This document shows, in pieces, positions 23,254 through 34,032 of a stretch of DNA of 64,000 nt. The stretch lies in the NCBI GenBank assembly GCA_026419785.1, contig JAODTK010001843.1:124001-188000 (forward strand). The letters are read 5' to 3'. A program made the translations under genes and the position numbers. Within the stretch, counting starts at the first letter, position 1, and each line of letters begins with the position of its first letter. This stretch comes from Sclerodactyla briareus (Eukaryota; Echinodermata; Holothuroidea; Dendrochirotida; Sclerodactylidae). The notes beneath the pieces are model-generated. The model was not told the DNA's origin. It did no database searches and saw only the letters and a program-made list of their open reading frames with translations.

Positions 23254-23690
23254 TCATGTTGCGACAGAATATACTTTGCTCACAATACAATTTGAGAAAG
23301 CACTCGTCAACAACATATACTGAAGTAAGCCATACCCCAAAACGCACTTCGTTAGAACAAGCATCATTGATACAGAGATCTGTGCCTTTGGCTTCAAGTC
23401 AGATAGGAAGTAACCACTCCAAGGCAAAACTTTCAACTCCAATCGGTGTTTAATTCGTATGAGAGAACTTTTTCAGGACTGATCGTGTCAAATACAGACG
23501 ATAGATCTAAAAGCTACAGAAGAGTTAAATTTCCATCGTCCATGGCCTGCAGCATGTCATTTTTGAACATTCAAAAGAGCGGATTCTGTGCTGTGATTTG
23601 CCTGCATGCAGATTGGAGGTCATCACATAACTGTTCTGGTTCAGGAAGTCATAACTTTTTAGTTTGCTGAGGACGGAAAGGAAGATTGGA
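23254..23690 (-). mobile_element. CR1/L2-like LINE, RT fragment
   Basis: The reverse strand reads, in order, 'KLKSYDFLNQNS', an 'SA(Y)RQ..TESALL'-like stretch, 'MLQAMDDGNLTLL', 'LLDLSSVFDTISPEKVL' (RT motif A, 'FDT'), and then 'RSQRHRSL' and 'VRFGVWLTSV' pieces leading towards motif B. This is the fingers-to-palm part of a CR1/L2-type RT, roughly 145 codons. The frame shifts at least three times. Neither end of the element is visible; motif C is absent. It differs in wording from the LINEs at 17.5-21.4 and 60.2-62.6 kb. Confidence 0.75.
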
Positions 23691-25320
23691 GACAGGTCTG
23701 TATATAGTGAAGTATTGTCAAGGAAATAAGTACTTCGTGGTATTCAAAGAGGAAATTAATCATGTGAGATGATATTGTGGAGCAGAGAAAGGAAGAGGAA
23801 ATTCGCTCCTGGGGAGGACAAGGTGGATGAAAAAAAAGGGAAGGTTGGGGGGGAGAGGCGGGTCCTTTAGCATCCCTGAAAGTCAGGCGGTCAGTATTCC
23901 GCCAGGCGGAAATACTTCTAGCGTGATAAGTCAATACAGTAGTGTATATAGACAGTCTCGTATTATAAGTGTCGTCCCCTAACAAACTGACAAATGCCCT
24001 TAGGGGACAATACCACACTATGAACACATAATGCTTAAGTTCATATTTACTAGCTCAGTCCCAATCTGGCCAGAAGGGGGCCCCTCGACCAATCACAGTA
24101 GTTATTGCTGCATAGGGCCGTGGTGGAGAAGAAAGGAATTGACATAGAGCTGGAAAAAATGTTTGTTCGCACAGGGGGGATGTTAGTGCTTTGGCAAAAT
24201 ACATTTTATTAGCTGAAAGGATTGAATCTGAATTGAACAGCAGGGGAGATAAGCAGCCTTAATCGTCATCGTGGAAAGGTGGTGGTTGGTAGGATAGGGA
24301 CAAGCCAGTAAATCGCCGAGCTCGAGGAGGCACTGAAATTTCATGCAGGAGAGAGGGGTTAGGTTTTGAATATGAGTTGGGGAGGTAGGGTCCAAGCACT
24401 GGCCCGATCATAGGAGAAAAGGAATGTGGTCACTGCCAGAAAGGAAACGAACATTGAAATAGAAACAAGTCTAGGAGTGGGTCCCAAATATGTGAGGTTC
24501 TGTCAGTTGTTATGTTACAACTAAACCCAGAAACCTGATTGGGTTGGTTACTACTGAATTTATTCTGCTGTTAGAATATGCATGGGGATAAACAATACGT
24601 CATTTTTCTGTTACTCTGCTAATTGCCTCAGTGCTGGGTTAGTACCACCCGACCTTTGGTACAAGTCGCACTACCCATTAACCCAGAGAAAAAAATGTCC
24701 CCAAACCGGGCTGGGAGGGCGGTTGCACTCGTTGAGTTGATACTACTCGTACACCTGACTGGTACCTTTCAAACTCATGTTGCTCTAGTCTACCAACCTC
24801 TATGCTCTCCTAGTGCAATATGCCAATTGCTTGTCGTCGTTGTTAGCTTGCACGGGGACCATGATTTCCTCTTTGAATAGTTAAGTGCATTTGCCTGCCA
24901 TTGCATCTTGGTGAGACAATACCTCCATGATCCAGATATGTTAATAATAGTTTAACTAGGGATCACTGTTATTAGGCCTGCCCACAAATATTGCCTCGAA
25001 CTTGATTAGGACAGGAAATTATTCAGGGCCTTTGTTTCCCAAGATTCGCGATTGAAAGATTCAAAAGAAATTGTCTGACGTAATCTTTTCAGTGAAAATG
25101 TAGCTGGGGGTCCCCCACCAAAGAAAAAACAACAAATTGACAGGGTAAGCCTACTGCTTCTGGTAAAAAAGTTGAGAGGATATTGAATCGTTTTTACCTA
25201 TGACATGTTCCTTGTCTTGTAGTGAGTTCAGGGTGAGAATAAAAAACAGCAGAAAAAGTGGCTGACAATGAATAGGCCCATGTCATCTGGGGGTTGTACT
25301 TTCATGGCTTTTGTAACATA
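23691..25320. other. Unassigned DNA
   Basis: No recognised gene or repeat. A 122-codon minus frame (23659-24027) and an 85-codon plus frame (24623-24880) have no visible domain and no convincing splice borders. Confidence 0.5.
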
Positions 25321-25322
25321 TG

Positions 25323-25792
25323 GCCTCAAGTTTCACTGCATGCAATGGCTTGGTGTAAGTAGGTGGAGGGCCAAAATATGCCCCAATTATACAAGACTAG
25401 AAAATACCCAACAGATTCTATTGGGAATTTACTTGGACTTTAGCCATCATTATGATACCTCAAACAGCTGAGGATAACAATAAAAATGTTTGATCGTCTC
25501 TCTACACAAGATTTGGACTTTGCACAGAGTTGCTTCACTAGCGTAAATTATGGTGGGGGGGGGTTGGGGGGGGTTGGGGCTCAAGTTTCACTGCATGCAA
25601 TGGCTGTGTAATGTAGGTGGAGGCAACATGCCCAATTATACAGGACTAGAAAATACCCCACCAGCTTCTATTTGGATTGACCTTGGACTTTAGCCCTCAT
25701 TATGATACCAAACAGCTGCGATAAGTCAAAAATGTTTGATGTCTTCTCCTACACAATATTTGGACTTTGCACAGAGTTGCTTCACTAGCGGA
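25323..25792. repeat. Direct repeat of ~225 bp, two units
   Basis: CTCAAGTTTCACTGCATGC at 25325 and again at 25580 begins two units that share sequence through GGACTTTGCACAGAGTTGC (25513 and 25754). They are separated by G-runs at 25553-25577. Confidence 0.85.
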
Positions 25793-26881
25793 TGGATATG
25801 CCGAACTAGCGCGTTACCATGGGCGTCATCAACAGGTGGGTGACGGGGGACCTCCCACCCCCCACTTTCAAAATGTGGGGGGATATCATATCGTCTGCCC
25901 CATTCCCACTTCTCCGGGAACGTAAAAAAAATTAAAAGGACATGCCCGATTGGTATCAACTCTAAACTGATTCGTTTTGTCCAACCAAACTAATCGCGTT
26001 GGATTGTCTTGAGTCCACTACTTCCAGGGCGGACCCAAGGGGAAGATCTGGACCCGACTAGGGCCCGAGACGAAGTTGAAGGATTACCCATTTTCATACC
26101 GAAGTCTTGAATTTTAAATCGATTAGCCAAATTGCATAATTTTTCAAGTCGTTTCGCGCGTTCAGGCGTCGTTTTCGGCTAAATATGCGATGTAATGCTT
26201 CAATCATTTCGTTCACTCGATTAATTGAAGAAGCCTTGGGGGAAGGACTGTCCTCCCCCATTTTTCGGAGATGAAACGTCGGGCGAAAATCGTGGAAAAT
26301 TTAGGAAGGAAAAAGGCAAAGTGAAAAAACTGACTGATTTTTGCAGACTTTGTCGATATATGCCGGAAAACATTTGTAAGGCCGGTCCCGGTTAGTTTCA
26401 CAAGAGACTTGTAAAACTTTCGGGTACAAATGTTCTGCTCCAAATTGGAGTGATCCCGTACGCCATGGCTTTTCCCTTCGATTCCCACAGGAAGACCGTC
26501 GGTAGACTCCTGGAAACCCACGCAAAACAAGCCAGAGTTAGAAAAGCGTAATAAAATAATACCATGTGTGATACTCGGTAAATCATCTTAGCCTGCACAA
26601 TGACAACTTTTTGGTCTGTCTTTTACTCAATCATGCATCTGATGGGTGCTATTGAGCCTGGCAGATGCCGTTTCCGTCGATCTGGAGGTATGAAAAATCT
26701 GAAATCTTGGCGCGCTTCGTGCCAAACTGATGTGGCCCTGCGCATAGATGTTAATTTGCATTCGATGTGTCCCCCCCCAACTTTTCAAAAACTCCGTCGC
26801 CCCTGGCGTTCTACTGAACTATGATTTTGATTCCTTGCCGAAAGCATAGGAATCTATGAATTCACGCACCGTGCGTATGCT

Positions 26882-26886
<5 letters not shown>
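25793..26886. other. Unassigned DNA
   Basis: CpG-containing sequence with C/G runs (25850-25885, 26770-26777). Overlapping short frames on both strands have no recognisable domain. The wording CCATGGGCGTCATCAACAGG near 25818 resembles the ends of other G-run repeats in this window, but no second end was found. Confidence 0.4.
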
Positions 26887-26923
<37 letters not shown>

Positions 26924-26940
26924 TGCTTGTGTTGTGTGTG
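26887..26940. repeat. (GT)n microsatellite
   Basis: Nearly uninterrupted GT tract directly before the ~140-bp repeat array. Confidence 0.9.
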
Positions 26941-27300
26941 ACACATGTCAGCCGAATCTAAAGAACGCAAGCATGTATTAAGTGTTCAAATGGAGATTGG
27001 GTGAAATAGAGAATGAGCCCTATTTTTGTGCCAGTTCAAGGTCATTCAAGGCACACAGAGAGTGCAAACCGATCAACAAAAAAGTTTGTCAGAACGATAT
27101 CGAACGAACGCCAAGCATGTGTCAAGTTCAAATAGGTAGGTGGGTTGCCACGTATGGTGAGGATGAACCCTATTGTTTTTTTTATGTTAGGTCAAGGTCA
27201 TTTAAGGGGCACCATAGGACAACTCCTCATATATCTTGGCAACGGAACATTTTAGAGAGATGTCGTTATGGAGAGTTTGTTCGTATGGGCGACTACAGCT
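26941..27300. repeat. ~140-bp tandem repeat, relative of the 2.2-kb array
   Basis: GAACGCAAGCATGT (26966) and GAACGCCAAGCATGT (27107) start units that share AAGTGTTCAAAT/AAGTTCAAAT, 'GAGCCCTATT/GAACCCTATT' and 'GGTCATTCAAGG/GGTCATTTAAGG'. The order of words is the same as in the arrays at 2216-2680 and 45230-45690. Confidence 0.65.
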
Positions 27301-27739
27301 GCTGACCGACTTGACCTCATTTGGCATTGTAACCCGTTTGACCTTTTGACCCTGTGGACATTGAGTGCTAATTTAAATTTTTGTGATGATCAGATTGTCT
27401 GTGAGACAACATAAAGTGGAATTAGAATAATGCAATATAAAAACACTCCTATCCCGAGCTATCTCAAGGAACGCACATATGTGAAAGTCAAGACAGCCTA
27501 AAAACACGGGAATGTGTCAAACTTGGTTGTTGCCGTTGACATTGACATCTGGCAACAACACATGTTAGAAGGATGGTGTTAATGGAAAGTTTTGTTAGTC
27601 TGGCGCGAACTGCAGGTTAGTTTCGTATGCATGGGCCTTTATGTCGTGTGGACTATGAATATTTATGTGGCCACCTGCCGCTCAGCAAGCAAATTGAGGA
27701 TGCTGTGTCAAGATTTTTTTTTACATAATTATTGCCCAG

Positions 27740-27837
27740 TTGCCCCGAATAAAATATATGTGATACCCAATTTGAGAAAACATGCACCTTCAGATGCCAC
27801 CCAAGTTAAAGTGTGTAGATATTACTGTAATACACCT
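27740..27837 (+). CDS. Candidate host exon 1 (unrecognised secreted or extracellular protein)
   Basis: A pyrimidine-rich stretch (27711-27736, ending ATTGCCCAG) gives a plausible 3' splice site, and CACCT|GTATGA gives a 5' splice site at 27838. The open frame reads 'APNKIYVIPNLRKHAP', 'SDATQVKVCRYYCNTP'. It joins without frame change to the exon at 27942 across a 104-bp intron, since a codon ends at 27837 and the next exon starts at codon position one. Two cysteines lie four residues apart near the end. I recognise no family. The short length and lack of homology evidence make this a moderate call. Confidence 0.4.
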
Positions 27838-27941
27838 GTATGACTCCACCTTTTCATTATAACAACAAATTTCCCTGGGACGACTGAAGTGTCTGTGTCA
27901 CGCGTAATGACATAATATCCTTCACCATGTTGCTCCTATAG

Positions 27942-28226
27942 TCAACAGTGGGTTTGTATTATCAATGGTCCAGTCCTCAAGGAACACCTATAACAACGTG
28001 CAATGTTTACTTGTGTATAAGCTTTCAGTGTAGCCTCATACCCCAAACTCCCGTGGCCTATGACAAAAGTGATGATTTATTTATGCGGATTCTCAAAAAA
28101 GTAGGCCAATCTGAAGTTAATTTAAAAGGGAACCCACCGGTAGTGTATTATGGCCAGAGTGTGGAGGTGGAGTGCCCCGGCCCCCTGACAGGTTTCACTG
28201 TGAAGAAAAGCCTGAAATATCAGGAG
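27942..28226 (+). CDS. Candidate host exon 2 (unrecognised, CCP-like ending)
   Basis: The exon is 285 nt, exactly 95 codons, bounded by TGCTCCTATAG| and |GTAGGTGCAG, and open throughout. An in-frame stop sits inside the upstream AG (TAG at 27939-27941), so the frame must be entered by splicing or start at the GTG inside. It reads 'STVGLYYQWSSPQGTP', three cysteines in 'TTCNVYLCISFQCSL', then 'DDLFMRILKKVGQ' and 'VVYYGQSVEVECPGPLTGF'. The last part has the spacing of a sushi/CCP or Ig-like strand (aromatic, GQSVEVEC), but this is only a resemblance. The frame runs on past the donor to 28400, which would be intron read-through. No neighbouring exon was found with confidence. Confidence 0.45.
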
Positions 28227-29084
28227 GTAGGTGCAGGCAGAACTTCATGTTTGATACACTGTTTGAATAGGGGTACATGTAAGACCCCTCACCGTGGGGA
28301 CAGACACACAAAATCGAACCAGCCAACAAACTGGGAACAGCACCCTACACACCACCGCTCCATCACGATTCATTTGTCTGACAAAAGTCAGGTTCTTTGA
28401 TTTTGAAGTAACGGAGTCAAATTTGCATACTTTTGTGATGTCCAAACTGTCAGAATTGAATAATACCTGGTGAATGGGGAGGTCAGTTGTTCTCCACAAA
28501 AGTAGTAGAGAAGGCAAGGGCAGAGAAGGGGAAAGGATAAATTTTAAAATTCCAACAGCGTGCGACTATTTAGGAAGAAATTTCAAGTAAACCTACAATA
28601 TCCAACTAGGGGTGATACAAAGTGTTCTGGTTGGCCTAGTAGCACTAGCCTGTTCAGGCTATGGCAAGGAATAGAGACCACAGTCGTGTCAATACATCGT
28701 GCAATTTCCCTTTTTTCGACTGTTAAATAGGCCACCTAGTCTATTGCATTATTCTAACTGTACCATACGTTCGAATAGACGGCATGATTGGATGTTGAAG
28801 CGTTGCTTATAACCTGATCGGTGGGAATGTTCCCCAAGGTCTAGGGACTCTCCAGCACTCGGGTTGGAAGATCTATTGGGGAATCGACAACCCAGGCGAT
28901 ACTTCTAGCCTCTTTGGACCCACCACAGGCATGAAACTAAAATAAAAAACTACTGAAACAACTTCATCCCGGAAAATGCATGTCGGGTTCTAGTATAACC
29001 AATGTCACTCGTAGGCTACTCATGCAGACTCATAGAAACGGAAGAGGAATTTCACCCCAATGGCGTAGTCACTCAGCACACCCT
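28227..29084. other. Unassigned DNA after the exon candidate
   Basis: No recognised gene or repeat. It could be intron if the exon pair is real. Confidence 0.4.
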
Positions 29085-29395
29085 CGAATGTAGAGTGTAA
29101 TTCACTCTAATAGAGTGACGAAGTATCACTCTATAATGGGCGAAGATTCCGCTCTAATGGAGTGAAATGCACTCTCTTGAAAAGTAGTGATGATCACCGT
29201 ACTCGTGCTCTATATGGAACATTGGAACGGTCAGTCAGCACACTTCGAATTCCACTCTAGATGAGTGAAAGTATGCTCCAATAATGGGCGGAACGATGTT
29301 CTACAATGGACGTGAAAATGGAGAGTAAAGTAATGATCACACCGGCAACTTAATGGGAGTGAACATTCAGTCTTTTGTTTTTTAGAGTGTGTCGT
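29085..29395. repeat. Cluster of CACTCTA/TAGAGTG short inverted units
   Basis: CACTCTAATAGAGTG at 29103-29117 is a near-perfect palindrome. Variants follow: TCACTCTATAATGGG, GCTCTAATGGAGTG, CCACTCTAGATGAGTG, and ATGGGAGTGAA near 29352. The spacing is about 20-30 bp. This is a simple degenerate array, possibly the body of a MITE. Confidence 0.6.
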
Positions 29396-30114
29396 CCATT
29401 TCTTTGAAAATTCTCTAAGGGACAAACATGACCCATAGCCCTATAGTATATAGCGCAAGAGCCTACAGCTGTTTTTTTTTTGCTCTAATTGGAGGTGAAC
29501 TAGTCTCCTCTGGTTTCTCTTCAATAAGGAGGTATATCCTGTGTGGCAATAATGACATCTTGCCTTACAATTGTTGTGCTTCACGAGCGCCGTGTTTCTT
29601 GTCCGTTTCGCGCGAAATAGCCGCTCTTCTAGTTTTGTGTTCCCCGAGAATTTTATTTCGCGAGTCGCGATTCGCCTATAAAGCTTATACGTTGACACCC
29701 TGGCCCGATATGCGCTTTCTTTGCTGTGTTAAGCTTTTCACATTTCGAAACGGGCTGCCATAATCCCGCAGTGACCTGCAGTGTTTCACGACGTAACATA
29801 AACGATTATATTCACGGCTGTGGTTGTCAATCAAAGTGCATATTTTTTTGTATTTGCAGAAGATAGGTAACATTTCACTCAAAAGTGAGGAATGAAATTA
29901 ATAATTGCGTCTTAAACAAGATAGGGCTTGATATGAACAAGCCGTGGGCGCTCATCGATTATTTGCCTGGAACAAGAGTATTTCAACTTAAAATAAATGA
30001 GGAAAGCAACTGATGATTTATTTTTTATTTTATGACGTCTTACATGTGAAACAAGTGCAAAACATTTTGGAATAGGGGAATGTATTCAAATGATACGGGT
30101 GCCCCAGTCAAAAG
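29396..30114. other. Unassigned DNA
   Basis: A 111-codon plus frame (29428-29763) and an 85-codon minus frame overlap. Neither shows a domain, and one must be chance. Confidence 0.4.
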
Positions 30115-32540
30115 GCGTAGGACGTAGGAACCGGGCGGGAGGGGGCTGGGGGGGCGGTGAAAAGAGGTGAAAATGTGGGGGCGGAAGCGCCTTACGCCCC
30201 CCCCACACTCGTCAGGTCAGAACCCCTTTTTGTTTTTCAAAATAGGGCATTTGTCATTCATGCTATTAAACTTCCTCATTTCAGTCAGGATTGCTTGAAT
30301 TTTGCTGATAGTCCAATTTTATATCAATATCCACAAAAATGTGCAAAAATTTCGCGCGCAATGGAAATTCTTATTCGTTGATCGTATTGTTAAGTACGAT
30401 GTTCGAGCTAGTTTTTCTTCAGGCTGGTAAAGTGACTGCATATTATTTTCTAATAGCTTCCTGGATAGTCAGCTGAGGCGTGGACATAGGAGAAAGAAGT
30501 GCCCGCCTCCTTCCCAGTTCTCCAACTTGGACCAAAGCAGTTTACCTTGTCCAAAATGAGGAGAGCCGCGAAATCATATGAAAAAACGAGTCAGTTTAAG
30601 CAGAAATCGATCAAAATTTGGACCAAAAATTCCAAATTCCCGCAAAGATGAGGCAAACGCAATTTTTAAATAAAATACACTAAAAATATGCGAAGCTCTG
30701 GTGCGTGTGCAGCGTATTTTTACCGTAACCGTCACCCCTAAACTTCGAGCGCCTTCATTAATTTTCGGGCAATATTGTTAGAGATTGGCGTTCGAAAGAA
30801 ACAAAGAACGGGGCAAAGCGAAATCTATAAACCTGGTCATCTAGATGCACAATAGAATCTGGAGGATATTGACGGTCCATGAAAAGGGAGATTTCGACCA
30901 GCTTCCACAGGAAGGCCACTACTGCGCTTGTGGCTCTGCACAGTGGGCAGGAAAACACAAGATTCAGCAGAAGCAAATCGATCTACGGACATGACTGTGG
31001 GAAATCGAACACGTCGTGATGGTTTATATAAGGAGGTGTTACAAAATGCACCAAATTGCATCGGGCTACCGAAAAATGCAAATTTGTCCAAAGTGGGGAA
31101 GGGGGATTGTCAGTCCCCTAATAGTCCGATTTAGGAAAAATCTCGATTAAATTTGACTTAAGCCCAAGGTATCAGTTCAAATTGGCAGGAAAAGATAATG
31201 ATCCAGAGTAGCAAATTGAGCAAATAGCATTGATCTACGGACATGTGAAACTGTCAAAATTAATTTCTGGAACGAAGAGTTAGTGTCTGGGGGTGATCAT
31301 AATGCACCAAATTGATCTAAGGCCACTTGAAAATGTAAAAAAAAGCCAAAGTGAGGAAAGAGGGGATTTGGAGTCCTTGAAAGGTGAAGATTTAGACCAA
31401 CTCCCCAAGAAAGAACTTAGGCCCTCGATGGCAGAACAAAATTACAAGATTCAGAGGCAAATCTCATCTAAGACATGTGAAAATGCACAAGTATTTCGAA
31501 CGAAATGAGTGTTTTGGTGTGCTATTGTGCACCATTTTCACTAAACTAAATAACTAAATCCCCCTAACTAACCAAATTGCATTGAGGCTGCCTGGAAATG
31601 CAAAAATTCCCAAAGTGGGGTAGGGGGATATTCGGCGATCAACGTAAAGGAGGATTTAGATCAAACTCCAAAGAAAGGAATCACTGCCCTCGATATGGCG
31701 AAAATCGCAGTTCAGGGCAGCAAATCGCTTCTACATGTGAAAATGCCAAATGGGTCCTATATCGAACCAAATTGCATTTAAGGCCCACATGAAAATGTTT
31801 TTTTCATTTTTTTTTTTTTGCATTGGCGATTTGGCAGCGAATATTACAAGATTTAAATCAGCCAATCGCATCTAAAGACATGTCAAATTGCACAATTATT
31901 TCTGAAAAGAAAGCGTGTTTCTATATTTAGAACTATATATAGTACTATATTGCACCAATTGCACAAGGCCACCTGAAAATGTCAAAAATTTCCTAAAGTG
32001 GGGGAAGGGGGAATTTGGCGGTCCCCTGAAAGGTGAGGATTACACCAACTCCCAAAGAAGGGAACCTACTTCCCTCGATTTGGTAGCAAACATCACAAGA
32101 TTGAAAGCAGCAAACCGCATCTAACGACATGTGAAAATGCACAATTATTTCTGAAAGGAAAATAGAGCCCAGATTGCACCAAAATGAATCTGAGGTCCCC
32201 TGAAAACGCCAAAATTTCCTAATATGGGATAGGGGGATTCAGCAGTCTCCTGAAAGGTGAGTTCAGACCAAATCAGGAAAGAAGGGAATCCTGACTCTGG
32301 ATTTGGCAAAAAAAAATCACAAGGCTCAGATTATTGAATAGCATCTACTAAGAATATGTGAAATTGCAAAAAAAATATTCTGGAAGGAAGCGAGTGTTTT
32401 GGAATGCTATGATGCACCAAATTTCAGCTAGGCCATTTGAAAATGCAAAAATTCGCCAAAGGGGAGGGGGACACCCTCCCCTTTGACCCCTCCCCAGATC
32501 CGCCATCTAACTTCAGCCCCCCAGTCAAAATTTCATTCCT
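30115..32540. mobile_element. Non-autonomous element E1 with GGCGTAGGA ends and an internal array
   Basis: The left end reads AGGCGTAGGACGTAGGAACC followed by a G-run. The right end read in reverse is CAGGCGTAGGAATGAAATTT then TGACTGGGGGG. Subterminal sequence at the right (CCCTCCCCTTTGACCCCTCC, 32474-32494) matches that of element E2 (CCCCTCCCCTTAAGACCCTCC, about 63795). The left part also matches E2: CTTCCTCATTTCAGTCAGGATTGCT (30270-30295) and ATGTGCAAAAATTTCGCGCG (30339-30358) correspond to 62766-62795 and 62834-62856. The centre (30830-32400) is a tandem array. There is no protein-coding region. Superfamily is unknown. Confidence 0.6.
30830..32400. repeat. Tandem array of ~230-260-bp units inside E1
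   Basis: The anchor CTA(A)(C)GGACATGTGAAAATGC recurs at about 30988, 31239, 31468, 31731, 31872, 32120 and 32343. Each unit continues with TTTCTGGAAGGAA.GAGTGTTTTGG, GATGCACCAAAT, GGCCACCTGAAAATGC, AAAGTGGGGAAGGGGGA and TTGGCAGCAAA..CACAAGATT. One unit is short (31731-31872). The reverse complement of a unit is found at 11140-11560 and 14033-14450. Confidence 0.85.
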
Positions 32541-32724
32541 ACGCCTGGCCTCCGTTATAATAAACACAATCCATGCGCAGGTAAACAGGGAGCGTACAAG
32601 AATATTTAATTGAGCAACCTAAAGGTCGAAGGTTATGTAACGATTTGACTTACACCAACAGAAATTAACTGGATGTCTTGTGGCCATGTAACAGATTTTT
32701 TTTTAACTGACACTCTTAAAAATG

Positions 32725-32880
32725 GTGTGGAACTAGCACACTATCCCGGTGTTGTGTAAGAAATAACACGACATTGTGTAAAGGTTCTGTTAAAAATTAC
32801 ACAAATTGTGCAGATTATACTCAATTATTGTGTAATTCTTTACACAACATGCACCGAGATAGGTGTGCTAGTTTCACAAC
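32725..32880. mobile_element. Hairpin MITE-like element, 156 bp
   Basis: The left arm GTGTGGAACTAGCACACTAT matches the reverse complement of the right end (GTTGTGAAACTAGCACACCT). The pairing continues through CCGGTG..TTGTGTAA and TTACACAA words towards the centre at about 32800. It is almost a complete palindrome and would fold as a long hairpin. No target duplication is obvious. Confidence 0.7.
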
Positions 32881-34030
32881 ATAGGCAACATAGTAACATA
32901 GGATTAGACTGTAGCAAGAGACATATCAAATACCCCACACCTTGAATTTGGACGTTCTAGCATGTTACCCGTTGAGAATCTCAGTTATCGTTGAGAAATT
33001 GAAGAATCATGAAATCACGGGGGGAAAGGATGCAAGACCAATGGACCATACACAGTACTCTGCAGTGCTGCGCAAGATAGGCAAGATGTTTACATTGGCC
33101 CTATATGAAGGGGATCCTGCGGTACCCTATATGATGTTACAGGCGAACTTTTTGCAATAGCTGATTAGGCCTCATCTGGCTACTCAAATCGGTTGAAAAT
33201 TGGTCTGGGGTTTCAGCTGTCAGGAATGTAATGAATAAAAGGAAGAAATTCGAGTCTATTGACATTACCATAGATCTTAAAGTACCATGGTCTGGGTAAA
33301 AACAACTTCTGCTATTTTTTTTGTTGTCATAATCTAGATAGATTCAGAAGAAATTCAGTGATTCGACGTGGGAGAAATGAGCAATTCTGCTATTGGCGCA
33401 ATGTGCTCCGTGACGTCCGAGCAGTAAATGTGGATCCCTGTGTAATAACAGAATTCAATAGAGGAGAACATGTATTTTTACCAACCTAGTGACAAAAGAA
33501 CTAACAATGAGATATGATTGAAAACTTACAAAGTTGTTTACAGATATGAAAGAAACAATTTCATAAATTTCATATATTGATATTAACTAATACTTTTCTT
33601 CTATAATGGTGCCAAAATATCAGCATTTACTTGTGTAAAGTAAATAGGTGACCTTGGCATCTACTCGGGTGACGTACATCATTATTGTGGGTAAATCATT
33701 TAGGCCGTTAGGTGTAATGAATAACTCAACGAGGAACATTGGCTAGAATCACCGAATTTTGGTTGTGGGGTTTTGAAATGTCCTTCTCTTATCTGGGCCA
33801 GTTTTTTGAAAAATTTGAAGATGATTTGTTGCATCCCTATGGACTTTAGGACCACCAAAATCTGATGACACCGCAAATAGCCATGAGAAGCGAAGGGGCA
33901 ATAAATATTGATTATTGTTCTGAGCATTTACCATTTTAACGCATTTACAAGCCAAATATATAACCAAAGTAGGCGACGGGGCACAGATCCAATAAAGTAG
34001 TTGGTTAGTAAATATTCGTTAAATTCACGC
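32881..34030. other. Unassigned DNA
   Basis: No recognised gene or repeat. A 72-codon frame at 32942-33160 has no visible domain. Confidence 0.4.
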
Positions 34031-34032
34031 GG

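Noticed and set aside
25323-25792. CRISPR-like array
   Set aside because: Only two long units, no short repeat-spacer structure, and the sequence is eukaryotic.
29428-29763. 111-codon plus frame as a gene
   Set aside because: An 85-codon frame lies opposite; no domain, no splice borders, chance-level length.
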